The notes beneath the pieces are model-generated. The model worked only from the letters and a program-made list of their open reading frames with translations. It had not been told where the DNA came from and made no database searches. 64,000 nt of DNA, from contig NZ_BNAL01000011.1 in the NCBI RefSeq assembly GCF_014653275.1, positions 1 to 64,000 of the forward strand, given 5' to 3'. Every line of letters begins with the position of its first letter. Position 1 is the stretch's first letter. The position numbers and the translations under genes are program-made. Shown here piece after piece: positions 41,160 through 52,514 of this stretch. The stretch is from Deinococcus piscis (lineage in GTDB: Bacteria > Deinococcota > Deinococci > Deinococcales > Deinococcaceae).

Positions 41160-41749
41160 AGCAGGCCCCGCCTCACCAGTTCGGCCCGCGCTTGCCACAT
41201 CACCAGGCTGCTGGAGCCGCTCTGAATCTCGCCGCGTTCCAGCATGGCGTAGGCTTCAGCCAGCGGCAGCGTCAGCCGCTCAATGGTTTCGGTGTCCTCG
41301 TGCGCCATTTCGCCCAGGCTCACGCCCAGGGCCAGCATCGGAAAAAACACCACGCCGTTGATGCTGGGCTGGGGATAAAAGCCCGGCAGCGCCACCCACT
41401 CTGTTGCCACGCCGCCCACCTCTTCTTTGAGTTCGCGGGCCGCCGCGTCCAGCAGCTGTTCGCCCGCTTCCACGCCCCCGGCCACAATCTCGGTGATGGT
41501 GGCCCGCAGGGGGTAGCGGTACTGCCGAATCAGCACAATGTCGCCCGCGTCCGTCACCGGCAGCACGAAAATGGCCTGGTGCCCACGCGGGTGGTACTGA
41601 TAGGTGGTCTGCACGCCAGGGCGCACCTGCACGCGGTCTTCCCAGACGCGGCGTGGGGGGCCGATCAGTTCACGGCTGCTGAGTGTCCGCCAGGGCTGCT
41701 GCTCGTCCTCGATCAGTGCCGCCCAGCTGGGGTGAGGTTGAAAGGGCAT
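41156..41749 (-). CDS. NUDIX hydrolase, ADP-ribose pyrophosphatase-like
   Basis: A 197-residue NUDIX protein. The NUDIX box [20 protein letters not shown] continues VGG (residues about 91-113), preceded by [20 protein letters not shown], the pattern of ADP-sugar pyrophosphatases. Leaderless: TAGCGT ends 6 bases before the ATG. It is first in a two-gene unit with the YigZ gene. Confidence 0.9.
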   Translation of the reverse strand: MPFQPHPSWAALIEDEQQPWRTLSSRELIGPPRRVWEDRVQVRPGVQTTYQYHPRGHQAIFVLPVTDAGDIVLIRQYRYPLRATITEIVAGGVEAGEQLLDAAARELKEEVGGVATEWVALPGFYPQPSINGVVFFPMLALGVSLGEMAHEDTETIERLTLPLAEAYAMLERGEIQSGSSSLVMWQARAELVRRGLL

Positions 41750-41778
41750 GCGACTACGCTAGCAGAGGGGGCGAGGCA

Positions 41779-41835
41779 GAAAGCAGAGGAAGAAGGCCAG
41801 GCGGGAATCACCGAGCTGGCCTTCCTTCTGCTTTT
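41779..41835. terminator. Long hairpin terminator between NUDIX and ilvE
   Basis: Nearly complementary arms of about 20 bases (AGCAGAGGAAGAAGGCCAG against CTGGCCTTCCTTCTGCTTT) with a 15-base loop, just beyond the ilvE stop on the minus strand. Confidence 0.75.
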
Positions 41836-41841
41836 CTGCGC

Positions 41842-42984
41842 CTACATCACCCGGTACATCCAGCCGTGGCGGTCTTCCACGCGGCCATATTGAATGCCGG
41901 TCAGGGTGCCGTACACCTCCTGGGTCACGGTGCCCTGGCTCAGCTCTACCTCGCCGCCCTCAAAGCCCAGCCGTCCGATGGGCGTGACGACTGCCGCCGT
42001 GCCGCAGGCGAACATTTCGGTGACGGCTCCACGGCGGATGTCTTCGGCCAACTCGCTGAAGTTGATGGCCGTTTCTTCAACCTGCCGCCCAGCGTCACGC
42101 AGCAACTGAATGATGCTGGAGCGGGTGCCGCCTTCCAGGATGGTGCCAGTCAGCCGGGGTGTCTGCACCTTGCCGTCTGCGCGCACCACAAACACGTTCA
42201 TGCCGCCCAGTTCTTCCAGGTTGGTGCCGTGGACGCTGTCCAGGTAACACACCTGCTCGTAGCCCTGGGCCTGAGCTTCCTGCTGGGGCAGCAGCGAGGC
42301 GGCGTAGTTGCCGCCAGTCTTGGCTGCGCCGATGCCGCCGGGACCGGCGCGGTGGTACTGCTGCGTCACCCAGATGCTGACCGGAGCAAAACCGTTCTTG
42401 AAGTACGGCCCGCTGGGGCTGGCAATGCAGAGGTAGCGGGCCGACGTGCTGGGCTTGACGCCCAGGCCCGCGCCATCTCCGAAGATGAAGGGCCGCAGGT
42501 AGAGGCTGCCGCCTTCGATGTGAGGCACGTACTCGTGGTCGGTGCGGATCAGGTCCACCAGGCTGGCGAGGAAGTCCTCGGCGGGCAGCTCGGGCAGGGC
42601 CATACGCCGGCACGACGCCGCCAGCCGCCCCGCATTGAACATGGGCCGAAACAGCCAGATGCTCCCGTCCGCGTGGCGGTACGCTTTGAGCCCCTCAAAC
42701 ACTTCCTGGGCGTAGTGCAGCACATTGGCGCTGGGGTCCAGCGGAATGGGGCCGTAGGGCAGCAGCTGCAGGTCACTCCAGCCGGTGTCGGCGGTCCAGC
42801 GGGCCGAGGCCATGTGGTCGCTGAAGTCGGCTCCGAAACGCAGGTTCTGCATGATGTGTTCGCGGTCAGCGGCGCTGCGTGGCTGCGAAGTGGCGTCGGT
42901 CAGGTAGCGGCCCTGCACCGTGTCGGCAGTGGGCGCGGGAAGGGTCGCGGCGTCTTCCAGGGTCGTAGGGCGGGGTCCAGTCAT
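41842..42984 (-). CDS. Branched-chain amino acid aminotransferase
   Basis: A 380-residue fold-type IV PLP transaminase that interconverts branched-chain amino acids and 2-oxo acids with glutamate. VLHYAQEVFEGLKAYRHADG, AKTGGNYAASLLPQQEAQ with the PLP lysine (AKTGGNYA), and GTAAVVTPIGRLGFEG match the long (BCAT) class. A GGAGGAAC ribosome site precedes the ATG. Monocistronic. Confidence 0.94.
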   Translation of the reverse strand: MTGPRPTTLEDAATLPAPTADTVQGRYLTDATSQPRSAADREHIMQNLRFGADFSDHMASARWTADTGWSDLQLLPYGPIPLDPSANVLHYAQEVFEGLKAYRHADGSIWLFRPMFNAGRLAASCRRMALPELPAEDFLASLVDLIRTDHEYVPHIEGGSLYLRPFIFGDGAGLGVKPSTSARYLCIASPSGPYFKNGFAPVSIWVTQQYHRAGPGGIGAAKTGGNYAASLLPQQEAQAQGYEQVCYLDSVHGTNLEELGGMNVFVVRADGKVQTPRLTGTILEGGTRSSIIQLLRDAGRQVEETAINFSELAEDIRRGAVTEMFACGTAAVVTPIGRLGFEGGEVELSQGTVTQEVYGTLTGIQYGRVEDRHGWMYRVM

Positions 42985-43067
42985 GGGGTTCCTCCGGGGA
43001 AATAGGCTTGAATGGGGCTCCCAGTCTAGAGCAGTTCTGTGCGGTGCAGCCTGGTAGAGCCTGGCCT

Positions 43068-44342
<1,275 letters not shown>

Positions 44343-44377
44343 CGGCCCACTGTAGACCATTTGTGCGTCCTCCACTC

Positions 44378-44422
44378 AAAAAAACCCAGAAAAACGCTCC
44401 GTACCTGGAAGGGCACGGAGCG
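44378..44422 (-). terminator. Terminator of ftsH
   Basis: On the minus strand CGCTCCGT and ACGGAGCG arms are followed by TTTTTCTGGGTTTTTTT. It lies 16 bases after the ftsH stop. Confidence 0.88.
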
Positions 44423-44438
44423 GGGAGCCGTAGAGTGT

Positions 44439-46343
44439 TCAGTCAGTCGCAGCAGGTGCGGGTGGCAGGGGCGGGGTGCCGTTGGCCGGCGTCAGCCCCG
44501 GCATGTCCCCTTTCACTTTTGCTACGGCGCTGCGGACCACGTCGCCGGTAATCAGTTCCTGGGTTAGCAGCGCGTCGCTGACCTCGTGCATGGCCTGGCC
44601 GTACTCGCTGACCAGCGCTTTGGCCCGCTCGTAGGCGCGGTACAGAATCCGCTTGACATCCTCGTCCACCAGCTGCGCGGTGTGCTCAGAGTAGCTGCGG
44701 GTCTTCGCCATATCCTCGCCCAAGAACACGGGGCCGCCGCTATCGGGATTCAGGGCCATGTTGGCGAAGTTATCGCCCATGCCCCATTCCAACACCATCT
44801 TGCGGGCCATGTTGGTGGCTTTGCGGAAATCGTCCGCTGCGCCGGAAGTCACGCTGCCAATAAAGACTTCTTCAGCGGCGCGGCCTCCCAGGGCCACCAC
44901 CAGCTGGTTTTCCAGCTTTTCCTTGCTCATCAGCACGTTTTCTTCGGGCAGGTAGAAGGCGGCGCCCAGTGCCCGGCCACGCGGAATGATGCTCACCTTT
45001 TGCAGCTTGTCGCTGCCGGGAATCACGGCGGCGGTCACAGCATGCCCAGCCTCGTGGTAGGCGATGGCGCGCTTTTCCTGGTCGGAAATGGTCAGTGAGC
45101 CGTTTTCCAGGCCCAGGGTGATTTTGTCCAGCGCCCGGTAAAAGTCGCTCATCTCAATCTGGGTCTTGCCGATACGGGCCGCTTCCAGCGCAGCTTCGTT
45201 GGCGAGGTTCTTGAGGTCAGCGCCCGAGAAGTAGGGGGTGGACTTGGCCAGCTCGTCCACATCCACGCCTTCGCCCAGCGGCTTGTTGCGCAGGTGCACC
45301 TTGAGGATGGCCACGCGCTCTTTCATGTTGGGCAGGTCAATGGTCACCTGACGGTCAAAGCGGCCAGGACGCAGCAGGGCCGGGTCCAGCACATCGGGGC
45401 GGTTGGTTGCCGCCAGCACGATCACGTTGCTGGCCTTGTCGAAGCCGTCCATCTCGGACAGGATTTGGTTGAGGGTCTGCTCGCGCTCGTCGTGCCCGCC
45501 GCCGATGCCTGCACCACGCTTGCGGCCAATCGAGTCGATTTCGTCAATAAACATGATGGCCGGGGCGTTCTTGCGGGCATCTTCAAACAGGGTCCGCACG
45601 CGGCTGGCCCCCACACCCACGAACATTTCCATAAACTCAGAAGCGCTAACCGAGAAAAAGGGCACGTCGGCCTCGCCAGCGATGGCGCGGGCCAGAAGGG
45701 TCTTACCGGTGCCGGGAGGGCCGACCAGCAGCACACCTTTAGGAATCTCAGCGCCGATCTGGTGGTACTTACCGGGATTCTTCAGGAAGTCCACGACCTC
45801 CACCAGTTCCTTTTTGGCTTCTTCGTGTCCAGCCACGTCGGTGAACTTGGTGTCGACCTTGTTCTCCTTGCCGTACTTCTTGGCCTTGCTTTGCCCGAAC
45901 TGCATCATGCCGCCCTGGCTGCTCTGCGCCCGCACAAAGAAGAAGTAGAACAGTGCGCCCAGCATCAGCAGGGGCAGTAGGCTGAGCAGGATGCTGAACC
46001 ACTGGCTGGGCTCGCGGAAGTTCACGGTAACGCCCTGCTCGCGCAGCGCAGGGATCAGCTCGTCGTCGCGCACGGCGGACGAAGGCGACAGCTGCACAGT
46101 CACGCCTTCGGCTTGGCGCTGTTGGGTGCCGCTGGGCGTATCCACATTTACCTGGGTCGGCTCGGTCAGCGTAGCAGTGGCCCGCGAACCCACGATGTCC
46201 ACCCGCTCAATACGGTCTTGGCGCAGCAGGTCTTGGAATTCGGAATAGTTGACGGTTGGGCGGCCCACATTCGCGGTCTGCGAGTACATCAGCATCAGCG
46301 CAAGCACGAACAGGACAATCAACCAGGGATTGAGCTTTTTCAA
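44439..46343 (-). CDS. ATP-dependent zinc metalloprotease FtsH
   Basis: A 634-residue membrane AAA+ protease for quality control of membrane and regulatory proteins. The N-terminal helix is [15 protein letters not shown]; after a periplasmic domain comes a second helix near residues 113-135. The AAA module has Walker [17 protein letters not shown] (about 208), Walker [12 protein letters not shown], and the second region of homology [12 protein letters not shown]. The protease domain has zinc motif YHEAGHAV (about 430). It starts at TTG 46343 with AGAGG upstream. Confidence 0.96.
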   Translation of the reverse strand: MKKLNPWLIVLFVLALMLMYSQTANVGRPTVNYSEFQDLLRQDRIERVDIVGSRATATLTEPTQVNVDTPSGTQQRQAEGVTVQLSPSSAVRDDELIPALREQGVTVNFREPSQWFSILLSLLPLLMLGALFYFFFVRAQSSQGGMMQFGQSKAKKYGKENKVDTKFTDVAGHEEAKKELVEVVDFLKNPGKYHQIGAEIPKGVLLVGPPGTGKTLLARAIAGEADVPFFSVSASEFMEMFVGVGASRVRTLFEDARKNAPAIMFIDEIDSIGRKRGAGIGGGHDEREQTLNQILSEMDGFDKASNVIVLAATNRPDVLDPALLRPGRFDRQVTIDLPNMKERVAILKVHLRNKPLGEGVDVDELAKSTPYFSGADLKNLANEAALEAARIGKTQIEMSDFYRALDKITLGLENGSLTISDQEKRAIAYHEAGHAVTAAVIPGSDKLQKVSIIPRGRALGAAFYLPEENVLMSKEKLENQLVVALGGRAAEEVFIGSVTSGAADDFRKATNMARKMVLEWGMGDNFANMALNPDSGGPVFLGEDMAKTRSYSEHTAQLVDEDVKRILYRAYERAKALVSEYGQAMHEVSDALLTQELITGDVVRSAVAKVKGDMPGLTPANGTPPLPPAPAATD

Positions 46344-46478
46344 GAAGAACCTCTAGGGGGAGAGAAACGGCCAAGCCAGTGCTGCATCGCTGGCCCACAC
46401 GCACACAGGGCAGAGGGCAGGAGCAGATGGCCCGGTCAGTCTGGCCAGTTTACCAACCCCCTGTTAAGAAATAGGGGC

Positions 46479-46503
46479 AAAAGACACCCCAGGGAAGCTG
46501 GGG
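46479..46503 (-). terminator. Terminator after the small membrane protein gene
   Basis: On the minus strand CCCCAG/CTGGGG arms with a short loop are followed by TGTCTTTTG. The interval 46344-46544 otherwise holds only the ftsH leader. Confidence 0.6.
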
Positions 46504-46544
46504 GGCCTGTCGGTTTTCTTAAGATGGGTTCCTGAGTGGCTCAC

Positions 46545-46901
46545 TCAGTCCAGCTGGTCGGTGGACTGGACGCTGCGGCCCGCCTGCGGATCACGCAGCA
46601 AAGGATTGGTCTGCGCGCCCGTCACTGCCGGATCCACGCTGAGCGCAGGCGGAGTGCTGGGCTGAGGAGCGGGCGCAGGTGGCTGGGCACTGGTCTGGGC
46701 GGGCAAGTTACGGCCATGCTTCATCCAGCCCAGGGCGCGTACAGCGTCCACGACCAGCCATACGGCCAGCCCGCCCCACAGGGCTGCCGGGAGCCAGTTC
46801 TCGGCGCTGGCAGAGCGGTAAGCTGCTGTCGCTGCCAGCAGTCCCAGCAGCAGACTGAGCAGAAAAAGAACCTGGGGAGGGAGGCGGCGTTGGCCCAACA
46901 T
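46545..46901 (-). CDS. Small membrane protein, unknown function
   Basis: A 118-residue protein with two membrane helices (LFLLSLLLGLLAATAAYRS and LPAALWGGLAVWLVVDAVRA), then a Pro/Ala-rich, probably disordered C-terminal half ending SVQSTDQLD. No family recognised. ATG 46901 is leaderless (TAGAGT ends 7 bases upstream); an in-frame GTG at 46910 overlaps that box. Confidence 0.6.
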   Translation of the reverse strand: MLGQRRLPPQVLFLLSLLLGLLAATAAYRSASAENWLPAALWGGLAVWLVVDAVRALGWMKHGRNLPAQTSAQPPAPAPQPSTPPALSVDPAVTGAQTNPLLRDPQAGRSVQSTDQLD

Positions 46902-46951
46902 GGCGTTCACTCTAGCGGCCCTCTTCTCACAGTCCCCCTACACTAGAGGGC

Positions 46952-48196
46952 ATGAGCGCCTCTGTCCCTTTGTCCGATTCCCCGTCTGACTCGCCGCAGG
47001 TGCTGGTGCTGGTGGGCGGCAGCGTGGCGGCCATCAAAGCGCCCTCCACCCTGCGCCGCCTGCGTGAACAAGGGGCCCGGACCCAGGTGATCGCGACCCG
47101 CGCCGCGCTAGAGTTCGTGACCCCGCTGAGCCTGAGCACTGCCGGAGCCTGCGAAGTTGCCACCGACGACACCTGGTTCGCCGCGCAGCCGCAGGCCCAG
47201 CACCTGACCCTGGCCCGCTGTGACGCCGCCGTAGTGATTGGTGCCACAGCTGATACCCTGGCCCGTGCCGCCCAGGGACATGCCGGGGACCTGCTCAGTG
47301 CCACGCTGCTCAGCGTGCGCGCTCCGGTGCTGTGGGTGCCGGCCATGAACGAGCGCATGTGGCAGCACCCCGCTGTGCAGGCCAATGCTGAGCGGCTGCG
47401 CTCCTTCGGGCATCACTTTCTGGGACCGGTCTTTGGAGCGTTCGGCACGGCGGGCGAGGGCGAAGGTCTGGGGCGCATGGCCGAGCCGGAAGACATAGCC
47501 GCGCAGGTGATGCAGCTGCTCAGGCCCCGGCAGGACCTGACAGGGCTCAAGGTGGTGGTCTCGGCTGGGCCGACCCGCGAGTATCTGGACCCGGTGCGAT
47601 TTGTCAGCAATCCCAGCAGCGGCAAGATGGGCTTTGCGGTGGCGCAGGCTGCTGCCGAGCGTGGAGCGGAGGTCACACTCGTGAGCGGGCCGGTGAACCT
47701 TGCTACGCCGCGTGGTGTGCAGCGTGTAAATATCGAGAGTGCGCTAGAGCTGCGGGACGCCGTGGTGCAATCAGCGCAGGCCGCTGACCTGGTGGTCATG
47801 ACAGCGGCAGTGGCCGACTACCGAGCCGCCGAGGTCAAGACGGAAAAGGAAGCCAAAGGCGGCGACACCAAGACCATTGAACTGGTCAAGAATCCCGACA
47901 TTCTGGCCGAACTTGGCACGGACAAAGGCCGGCGGGTGCTGGTGGGCTTTGCGATGGAAACCCACGCGGGTGTGGAGCGGGCCGCTGACAAAGCCCGGCG
48001 CAAAAACGCCGACTTTATTCTGCTGAACTACCCCACCCAGGAGGGAACAGCATTTGGCGGCGATGACAATCAGGTCACGCTGGTCCAGGCCGACGGCACC
48101 CATGAAGCCTGGCCGCGCCTGAGCAAGCGGGAAGTGGCCGAGCGCTTGCTGGACCGTGCCAGGGCCTTGCTGGCGGCCCGCCCAGAGCTACGCTGA
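46952..48196 (+). CDS. Bifunctional phosphopantothenoylcysteine synthetase/decarboxylase
   Basis: A 414-residue CoaBC protein for coenzyme A synthesis. The N-terminal flavoprotein half has [20 protein letters not shown], and [16 protein letters not shown] includes the PXMNXXMW motif. Where many CoaC proteins have the His active site in a THIxLxxxxD segment, this N-terminus is diverged. The C-terminal synthetase half has [40 protein letters not shown] and AAVADYRA. Leaderless: TACACT ends 7 bases upstream. Confidence 0.92.
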   Translation: MSASVPLSDSPSDSPQVLVLVGGSVAAIKAPSTLRRLREQGARTQVIATRAALEFVTPLSLSTAGACEVATDDTWFAAQPQAQHLTLARCDAAVVIGATADTLARAAQGHAGDLLSATLLSVRAPVLWVPAMNERMWQHPAVQANAERLRSFGHHFLGPVFGAFGTAGEGEGLGRMAEPEDIAAQVMQLLRPRQDLTGLKVVVSAGPTREYLDPVRFVSNPSSGKMGFAVAQAAAERGAEVTLVSGPVNLATPRGVQRVNIESALELRDAVVQSAQAADLVVMTAAVADYRAAEVKTEKEAKGGDTKTIELVKNPDILAELGTDKGRRVLVGFAMETHAGVERAADKARRKNADFILLNYPTQEGTAFGGDDNQVTLVQADGTHEAWPRLSKREVAERLLDRARALLAARPELR

Positions 48197-48281
48197 CTCG
48201 CTGGACAGGGCCAGGAGCGATGCCTTAGACTGCGCGTTGCTTCCGGGCACTGGCCTTCGTGTGCATACCGAGGGTTGTCCC

Positions 48282-48316
48282 TGTAGATTTATTCAGAAAA
48301 ACTGCATAAAATAACA
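48282..48316 (+). promoter_or_regulatory. Two ARG boxes at the argR promoter
   Basis: TGTAGATTTATTCA (48282-48295) and TGCATAAAATAACA (48303-48316) resemble the ARG box TGNATNNNNATNCA. Their starts are 21 bp apart, two helical turns, as in known ArgR operators. The -10 TAAAAT (48307-48312) lies inside the second box and ends 7 bases before the GTG of argR. Confidence 0.75.
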
Positions 48317-48319
48317 GAC

Positions 48320-48781
48320 GTGCTCTCCAAAGAACAACGCCAACGTCTGATTCAGGACATCATCACCCGCGAAAGTATCTCGACGCAGGCCGAGCTGGTT
48401 GAGCGCCTGCGGGCCGACGGAATTGCGGTGACCCAGGCCACTGTCAGCCGCGACATCAACGAGCTGCGGCTGGTGCGTCTCCCCGTCGGCAAGGGGCGGC
48501 ACCGCTACGCCCTTGCACATGTGCAGAGCGAGCTGGACCTCAGTGACGAGATTGCCCGGCTGTTCCAGAATTTTGTCCACGACATTGACCACGGTGAAAA
48601 TATCCTCGTGCTCAATACTGCCGAGGGCCATGCCAGTGGGGTTGCCCTGATCCTGGACCGCCTGCGCCGTGACGACATTGTGGGCACGCTGGCGGGCGAG
48701 AACACCATCTTGCTGGTCGCGCGCACCACTGCCGACGCCGAAGCCCTGGTTGAAGAACTCCACGAGCTGATGATGGGTTAA
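48320..48781 (+). CDS. Arginine repressor ArgR
   Basis: A 153-residue ArgR with the N-terminal winged helix [40 protein letters not shown], and the C-terminal arginine-binding hexamerisation domain ([40 protein letters not shown]). It controls arginine metabolism genes with arginine as corepressor. It starts at a leaderless GTG (48320) and is probably autoregulated through two ARG boxes. Confidence 0.94.
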   Translation: MLSKEQRQRLIQDIITRESISTQAELVERLRADGIAVTQATVSRDINELRLVRLPVGKGRHRYALAHVQSELDLSDEIARLFQNFVHDIDHGENILVLNTAEGHASGVALILDRLRRDDIVGTLAGENTILLVARTTADAEALVEELHELMMG

Positions 48782-48813
48782 GAGCGCGGGCGTCTGCCAG
48801 CGAACTGCGCCGC

Positions 48814-50403
48814 TTACGGAATATCGTCGTCGTCCAGCGCGGGCAGGTTCCCTACCGGCAAGTCCACGTACGCCTGGGTGCCCTGTCCCAGCTGACTTTC
48901 CAGCCAGATATGTCCCCCGTGCGCGTCCACGATGGTCCGGGCGATGCTGAGCCCCAGGCCAGCGCCGCCCCGATCACGGCTGCGCGAGTCCTCCAGGCGG
49001 TAAAAGCGGTCAAACAGCTTTTCCAGCTGATCGGCGGCGATGCCGGGGCCGTTGTCCGAGACACTCAGGCGCACGCGGCCAGGTTTGGGCTGCGTAGAGC
49101 CCAGTTCTATGCGGGTGGCCCCCGCCTTGAGAGCATTGCTAATCAGGTTATTCAGCACCTGCCGCAGCCGGTCCGGGTCCGCTTCAAAGGGAATGTCCTG
49201 ACCGGCGGGGACAAGCACCGCTCCCTCACTCTCGGCCAGCGGGCGCAGCTCACGGGCAATCTCCTGAAGCAGCATCTGTGAGAACAGCAGCTGTGATTTG
49301 AGTTGCAACACGCCTCCGTCCGAGCGGGCCAGCTGCAACAGACTGCCGATCAAGTCGGTCATGCGCGCCGACTCGCGCTGAATAATCTGGATGCTTTCGC
49401 GCTGTTGGGCATTGAGCTCCGTACGCCGCAGCAGATAGGTGGCGTGCCCGCCGATGGCCGTAACCGGGGTGCGCAGCTCATGGCTGGCGTCACTCGAAAA
49501 GCGCCGCTGCGTCTCAAAACTGTCTTCCAGGCGCGAAAGCATGCGGTTGAAGGCTACGGCCAGCGCCTCGACTTCGTCATCCGAGTCGGGCACAGGGACG
49601 CGGGCCTGCAAGTTCTGCGAATCAATGCCTTCGACAGCGTGGCGGACCGTGTTGAGTGGCCGCAGCGCCCAGCCTGCCAGCACGTAAGCCCCAATAGCTG
49701 CCAGAAAGCTGCCCAGCAGCAGCAACCCGCCCATAATCAGCTGCAAACGGGTCACCGTGCGGTTGAGCGAACTGAGGCTGCGTCCGATAAAGGTCACCGC
49801 CAGCATCTCCTCACTGCTGCCGTCTGCTTGCTGAAACTTCAGCGGCGTAAGGGACACCAGAATCCGCATAGGCTCCGGGTCGGCGAACTGCGGTTTGACT
49901 GAGCGGTTGATCAGGATTTGGCCGGAAGGTGATTCCAGCAGCTGCGTGAGCTCGTGGTCACTCAGTTGCAGCGGTGCAGCGGGGTCAATGCCCACTGGCC
50001 GCAGGCGGAAAGCCTCGCTCTGACGGTGCAGGAAGTCCAGCAGGGCCAAGCGGGACTGTTCGTCCTGGGCGGCGGACCATTCGCTTTGCAGATCGCCCGT
50101 CTGTGAGCGGGCCACCAGTGGGTCCACCTGAATCACGGAAGAAGGAAACTTGCTCCGCGCTTCGGCCAATCCGTCTGAGTCGGTGGGGCCTAAGGCCAGC
50201 TGCAAGCTGGGCACCAGCTCGGTGAACTGGGTCTGCGTGTCGGCCAGGTCATTTTCTAGGGACCGCTCCAGGTCGTGCCGCATCATGGTCTGTACGGTGA
50301 GGGCCGTCAGCAGCAGCAGCACCACCAGCAGGGTGGTATAGAAAGTGGTCAGGCGGTGGCGCAGGGTTGCGCCGCGCCACCGCTGACGGAAGCCATCTAG
50401 CAT
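48814..50403 (-). CDS. Sensor histidine kinase
   Basis: A 529-residue membrane sensor kinase. One helix lies near residues 22-44 and a second near 222-246, with a periplasmic sensor domain of about 180 residues between them. A HAMP linker (LNTVRHAVEGIDSQNLQARV) follows, then the H box FSSDASHELRTPVTAIGGH, the N box NNLISNALKAG, and G boxes SDNGPGIA and GGAGLGLSIARTIVDAHGG. It follows the response regulator by 4 bases and pairs with it. The signal is unknown. Confidence 0.94.
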   Translation of the reverse strand: MLDGFRQRWRGATLRHRLTTFYTTLLVVLLLLTALTVQTMMRHDLERSLENDLADTQTQFTELVPSLQLALGPTDSDGLAEARSKFPSSVIQVDPLVARSQTGDLQSEWSAAQDEQSRLALLDFLHRQSEAFRLRPVGIDPAAPLQLSDHELTQLLESPSGQILINRSVKPQFADPEPMRILVSLTPLKFQQADGSSEEMLAVTFIGRSLSSLNRTVTRLQLIMGGLLLLGSFLAAIGAYVLAGWALRPLNTVRHAVEGIDSQNLQARVPVPDSDDEVEALAVAFNRMLSRLEDSFETQRRFSSDASHELRTPVTAIGGHATYLLRRTELNAQQRESIQIIQRESARMTDLIGSLLQLARSDGGVLQLKSQLLFSQMLLQEIARELRPLAESEGAVLVPAGQDIPFEADPDRLRQVLNNLISNALKAGATRIELGSTQPKPGRVRLSVSDNGPGIAADQLEKLFDRFYRLEDSRSRDRGGAGLGLSIARTIVDAHGGHIWLESQLGQGTQAYVDLPVGNLPALDDDDIP

Positions 50404-50407
50404 GGAG

Positions 50408-51085
50408 TTATTCTTCGCGCAGCACGTAGCCTACACCACGGACGGTGTGAATCAGGCGGCGCTCGCCTCCCTCTTCCAACTTGCGGCGCAGGTAGCCGAT
50501 ATAGACATCCACCACGTTGCTGCCGCCGGTGTATTCGGGCCACACCTTTTCTTCAATCTCAAAGCGCGAAAAGACCTTGCCAGGATTGCGGGCCAGCAGC
50601 TCCAGCAGCTCAAACTCCTTGGCAGACAGCTCAACGCGGCGGCCCCCCCGGAAAATCTCGCGGCCATCGAGGTTCATGACCAGATCGGCCACCCGCACTT
50701 CGCCGGTGACGGCCGGATTGACCCGGCGCAGGTGGGCACGCACGCGGGCAAGCAACTCTTCAATAGAAAAGGGTTTGATCAGGTAGTCATCGGCTCCCGA
50801 ATCTAGGCCCTCAACCTTGTCCTGAATGCCGTCTTTGGCCGTCAGGATAATGATCGGCGTATTGCTGGTCTTGCGAATGCGGCGGGCCACTTCCAGGCCG
50901 TCCAGCACAGGCAGCATCAGGTCAAGCACCACCAAGTCCGGCGCAACTTCACGGAACTTGCTTAGGCCGGTGACGCCGTCATAAGCCACGTCCGTGGTGT
51001 ACCCTTCTGCCCCCAATTCCAGTTCAATGAAGCGGGCGATTTCTTTCTCGTCTTCAATGACGAGGACCAGGGGCTTACGTTCCAT
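50408..51085 (-). CDS. OmpR-family response regulator, DrRRA-like
   Basis: A 225-residue regulator with receiver domain ([20 protein letters not shown]; phospho-acceptor in [16 protein letters not shown] with Thr; DDYLIKPF with Lys) and a winged-helix output domain ending [15 protein letters not shown]. From memory it resembles DrRRA (DR2418) of D. radiodurans, a regulator linked to radiation resistance; orthology is likely but not proven here. Leaderless start: TAGACT ends 6 bases upstream. A palindrome lies in the promoter. Confidence 0.93.
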   Translation of the reverse strand: MERKPLVLVIEDEKEIARFIELELGAEGYTTDVAYDGVTGLSKFREVAPDLVVLDLMLPVLDGLEVARRIRKTSNTPIIILTAKDGIQDKVEGLDSGADDYLIKPFSIEELLARVRAHLRRVNPAVTGEVRVADLVMNLDGREIFRGGRRVELSAKEFELLELLARNPGKVFSRFEIEEKVWPEYTGGSNVVDVYIGYLRRKLEEGGERRLIHTVRGVGYVLREE

Positions 51086-51102
51086 AGCGGCAGTCTAGTG
51101 GC

Positions 51103-51116
51103 ATTCTCATGAGAAT
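51103..51116. promoter_or_regulatory. Palindrome ATTCTCATGAGAAT in the response-regulator promoter
   Basis: A perfect 14-bp palindrome centred about 24 bases upstream of the predicted leaderless start, where a dimeric regulator could activate or block transcription. It shares TCTCA/TGAGA with the repeat at 51851-51867. Confidence 0.55.
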
Positions 51117-51129
51117 AAGAGAGCGGGAC

Positions 51130-51747
51130 TTAACCTGCTTTCATCTCAGCGCCTGCCAACTGCTCTGCCGGTAAAAGCACTCGGTAAAAGGCTGCACCGC
51201 TGCTCTGGAGCGTCTCAAACCCTTGTAGCGGGGGCACAGTACGCCGCTGCAAAATGCTCCGCCCACTGCCTGGCTGTGCTTCTAAGGTTCTTGCCACCTC
51301 GGCGCAGAGTAAGGTTTCGCCGGGGTCTGCCACGCTGCTCAGGCGGTGAGCCAGATGAAGTGGCAGGCCGCAGGGTCGCGGTTCCTGATAGGGAAGCAGG
51401 GTCAGTTCACCAGCAGCCAATCCGGCGCGCAGGGTCAGAGACTGCCCCAGAGTCTGTGCCAGCGGCAGGCCCGCCGTCATCCCGTGAGCCTGCTGGGCAG
51501 CTCCAACCGCTGCTTCAGCTTGCCAGGCCGGCCAGCAAGCCAGGGCAGCGTCCCCTTGCAGCGGCAGAATCCATCCACCCCAGCCGCGCAGCAGTTGGAG
51601 GATGTCCAGACTCCACTGGCCCAGCAGCTCACCCCAAATCGGCAGGGGAAGTTGCTGGGCCAGCGCTGTGCTGCCGACCAAATCAAGCACCAGAACACAG
51701 AACCGGTCATCAGGGCAAGGTGGGGGAGGAACAGAGAAGGAGTGCAT
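51130..51747 (-). CDS. Degenerate class III adenylate/guanylate cyclase-like protein
   Basis: A 205-residue protein whose core resembles the class III nucleotide cyclase fold. CVLVLDLVGSTALAQQLPLP matches the first metal-Asp segment, LQGDAALACWPAW the second, and LRAGLAAGELTLLP the strand that in active enzymes reads RIGIHTGE. Several catalytic and transition-state residues are not evident, so it may bind rather than cyclise nucleotides. ATG 51747 follows weak TGAGGCGA; longer frames would extend into an AT-rich leader. It lies just upstream of the two-component genes on the same strand. Confidence 0.6.
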   Translation of the reverse strand: MHSFSVPPPPCPDDRFCVLVLDLVGSTALAQQLPLPIWGELLGQWSLDILQLLRGWGGWILPLQGDAALACWPAWQAEAAVGAAQQAHGMTAGLPLAQTLGQSLTLRAGLAAGELTLLPYQEPRPCGLPLHLAHRLSSVADPGETLLCAEVARTLEAQPGSGRSILQRRTVPPLQGFETLQSSGAAFYRVLLPAEQLAGAEMKAG

Positions 51748-51850
51748 AAGAAGTCGCCTCAGCAAGGAATCAGCACGAAAAGGGAGAGGGAGAGGGATGG
51801 AACCGTTCCAAATATTGCGGTTGATTAGAATAAAATGATAAACCAAGTGT

Positions 51851-51867
51851 TCTCATAAATTGTGAGA
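51851..51867. promoter_or_regulatory. Inverted repeat TCTCA-taaattg-TGAGA
   Basis: 5-bp arms with a 7-base spacer in the AT-rich region upstream of the cyclase-like gene. The arms match those in the response-regulator palindrome. The surrounding interval 51748-52056 contains the leader of the cyclase-like gene and no other gene that I support. Confidence 0.4.
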
Positions 51868-52056
51868 TAAGAACCCTTGAGCGAACGCTCAGCGGCTTAA
51901 TACCCCCTGTCCTGGCGCTCGCTTTCTGGTTTCTTGCGAGCCTGTCTAGGAAAGGGGTTTTGGAAAGTTCCAGTACGGGTAGAGAATAGTTGTCATCTTC
52001 TGACAAAAGTGTCTCAGGAAAGGTGTCTTAGGGAATCCCGATAGTGCGTGTCGGAG

Positions 52057-52506
52057 CTACTCAATCAAATAGCCGTGCAGTGGGGCCGACGTGCTGAAGC
52101 GCAGCCAGTCGCCAGGCTCAGCGGGCAAAGTCCAGCAGCCTGCAGAGTACGGCGGGCGGGCCGGATGGCTCAGTACCAGGGGGAGGCCTGCATCTACCAC
52201 AGTGGCGCGTGATGTCTGGGCCAGGACGCGGCCTACACCCTGCACCCCTGAGCGGCCTAGAGCCTCAGCCCAAGGGGCTAATGGGGCAGCGGCAGGCCCC
52301 GTTGCCTCAGGACTGACCAAGCCGTGAATGACGACACGCGCCGGCCCTGGGGTGAGGTAAGGGCCGCAGCGGTCTAGCAGGTACAGCGCCAGGTCTCCAC
52401 TGACGAATTCCAGCAGGAAGGAGCCCTCAGGCCTGGGCAGCAGTTGGCCGTGCGCAGCGTACTGGGCATAAGTGGCAGCAAATTCTGTGGGGGAGCTTTC
52501 AAGCAT
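52057..52506 (-). CDS. Hypothetical protein downstream of the prenyltransferase
   Basis: A 149-residue protein without a family that I recognise. It reads as a compact alpha/beta protein ([73 protein letters not shown]) with no signal peptide or membrane helix. The ATG at 52506 lies 8 bases after the prenyltransferase stop, so it is likely cotranscribed. Confidence 0.6.
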   Translation of the reverse strand: MLESSPTEFAATYAQYAAHGQLLPRPEGSFLLEFVSGDLALYLLDRCGPYLTPGPARVVIHGLVSPEATGPAAAPLAPWAEALGRSGVQGVGRVLAQTSRATVVDAGLPLVLSHPARPPYSAGCWTLPAEPGDWLRFSTSAPLHGYLIE

Positions 52507-52514
52507 CTTGCGCC

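Noticed and set aside
48814..50403. Separate pseudogene status of the histidine kinase
   Set aside because: All H, N and G boxes are intact and the frame is uninterrupted.
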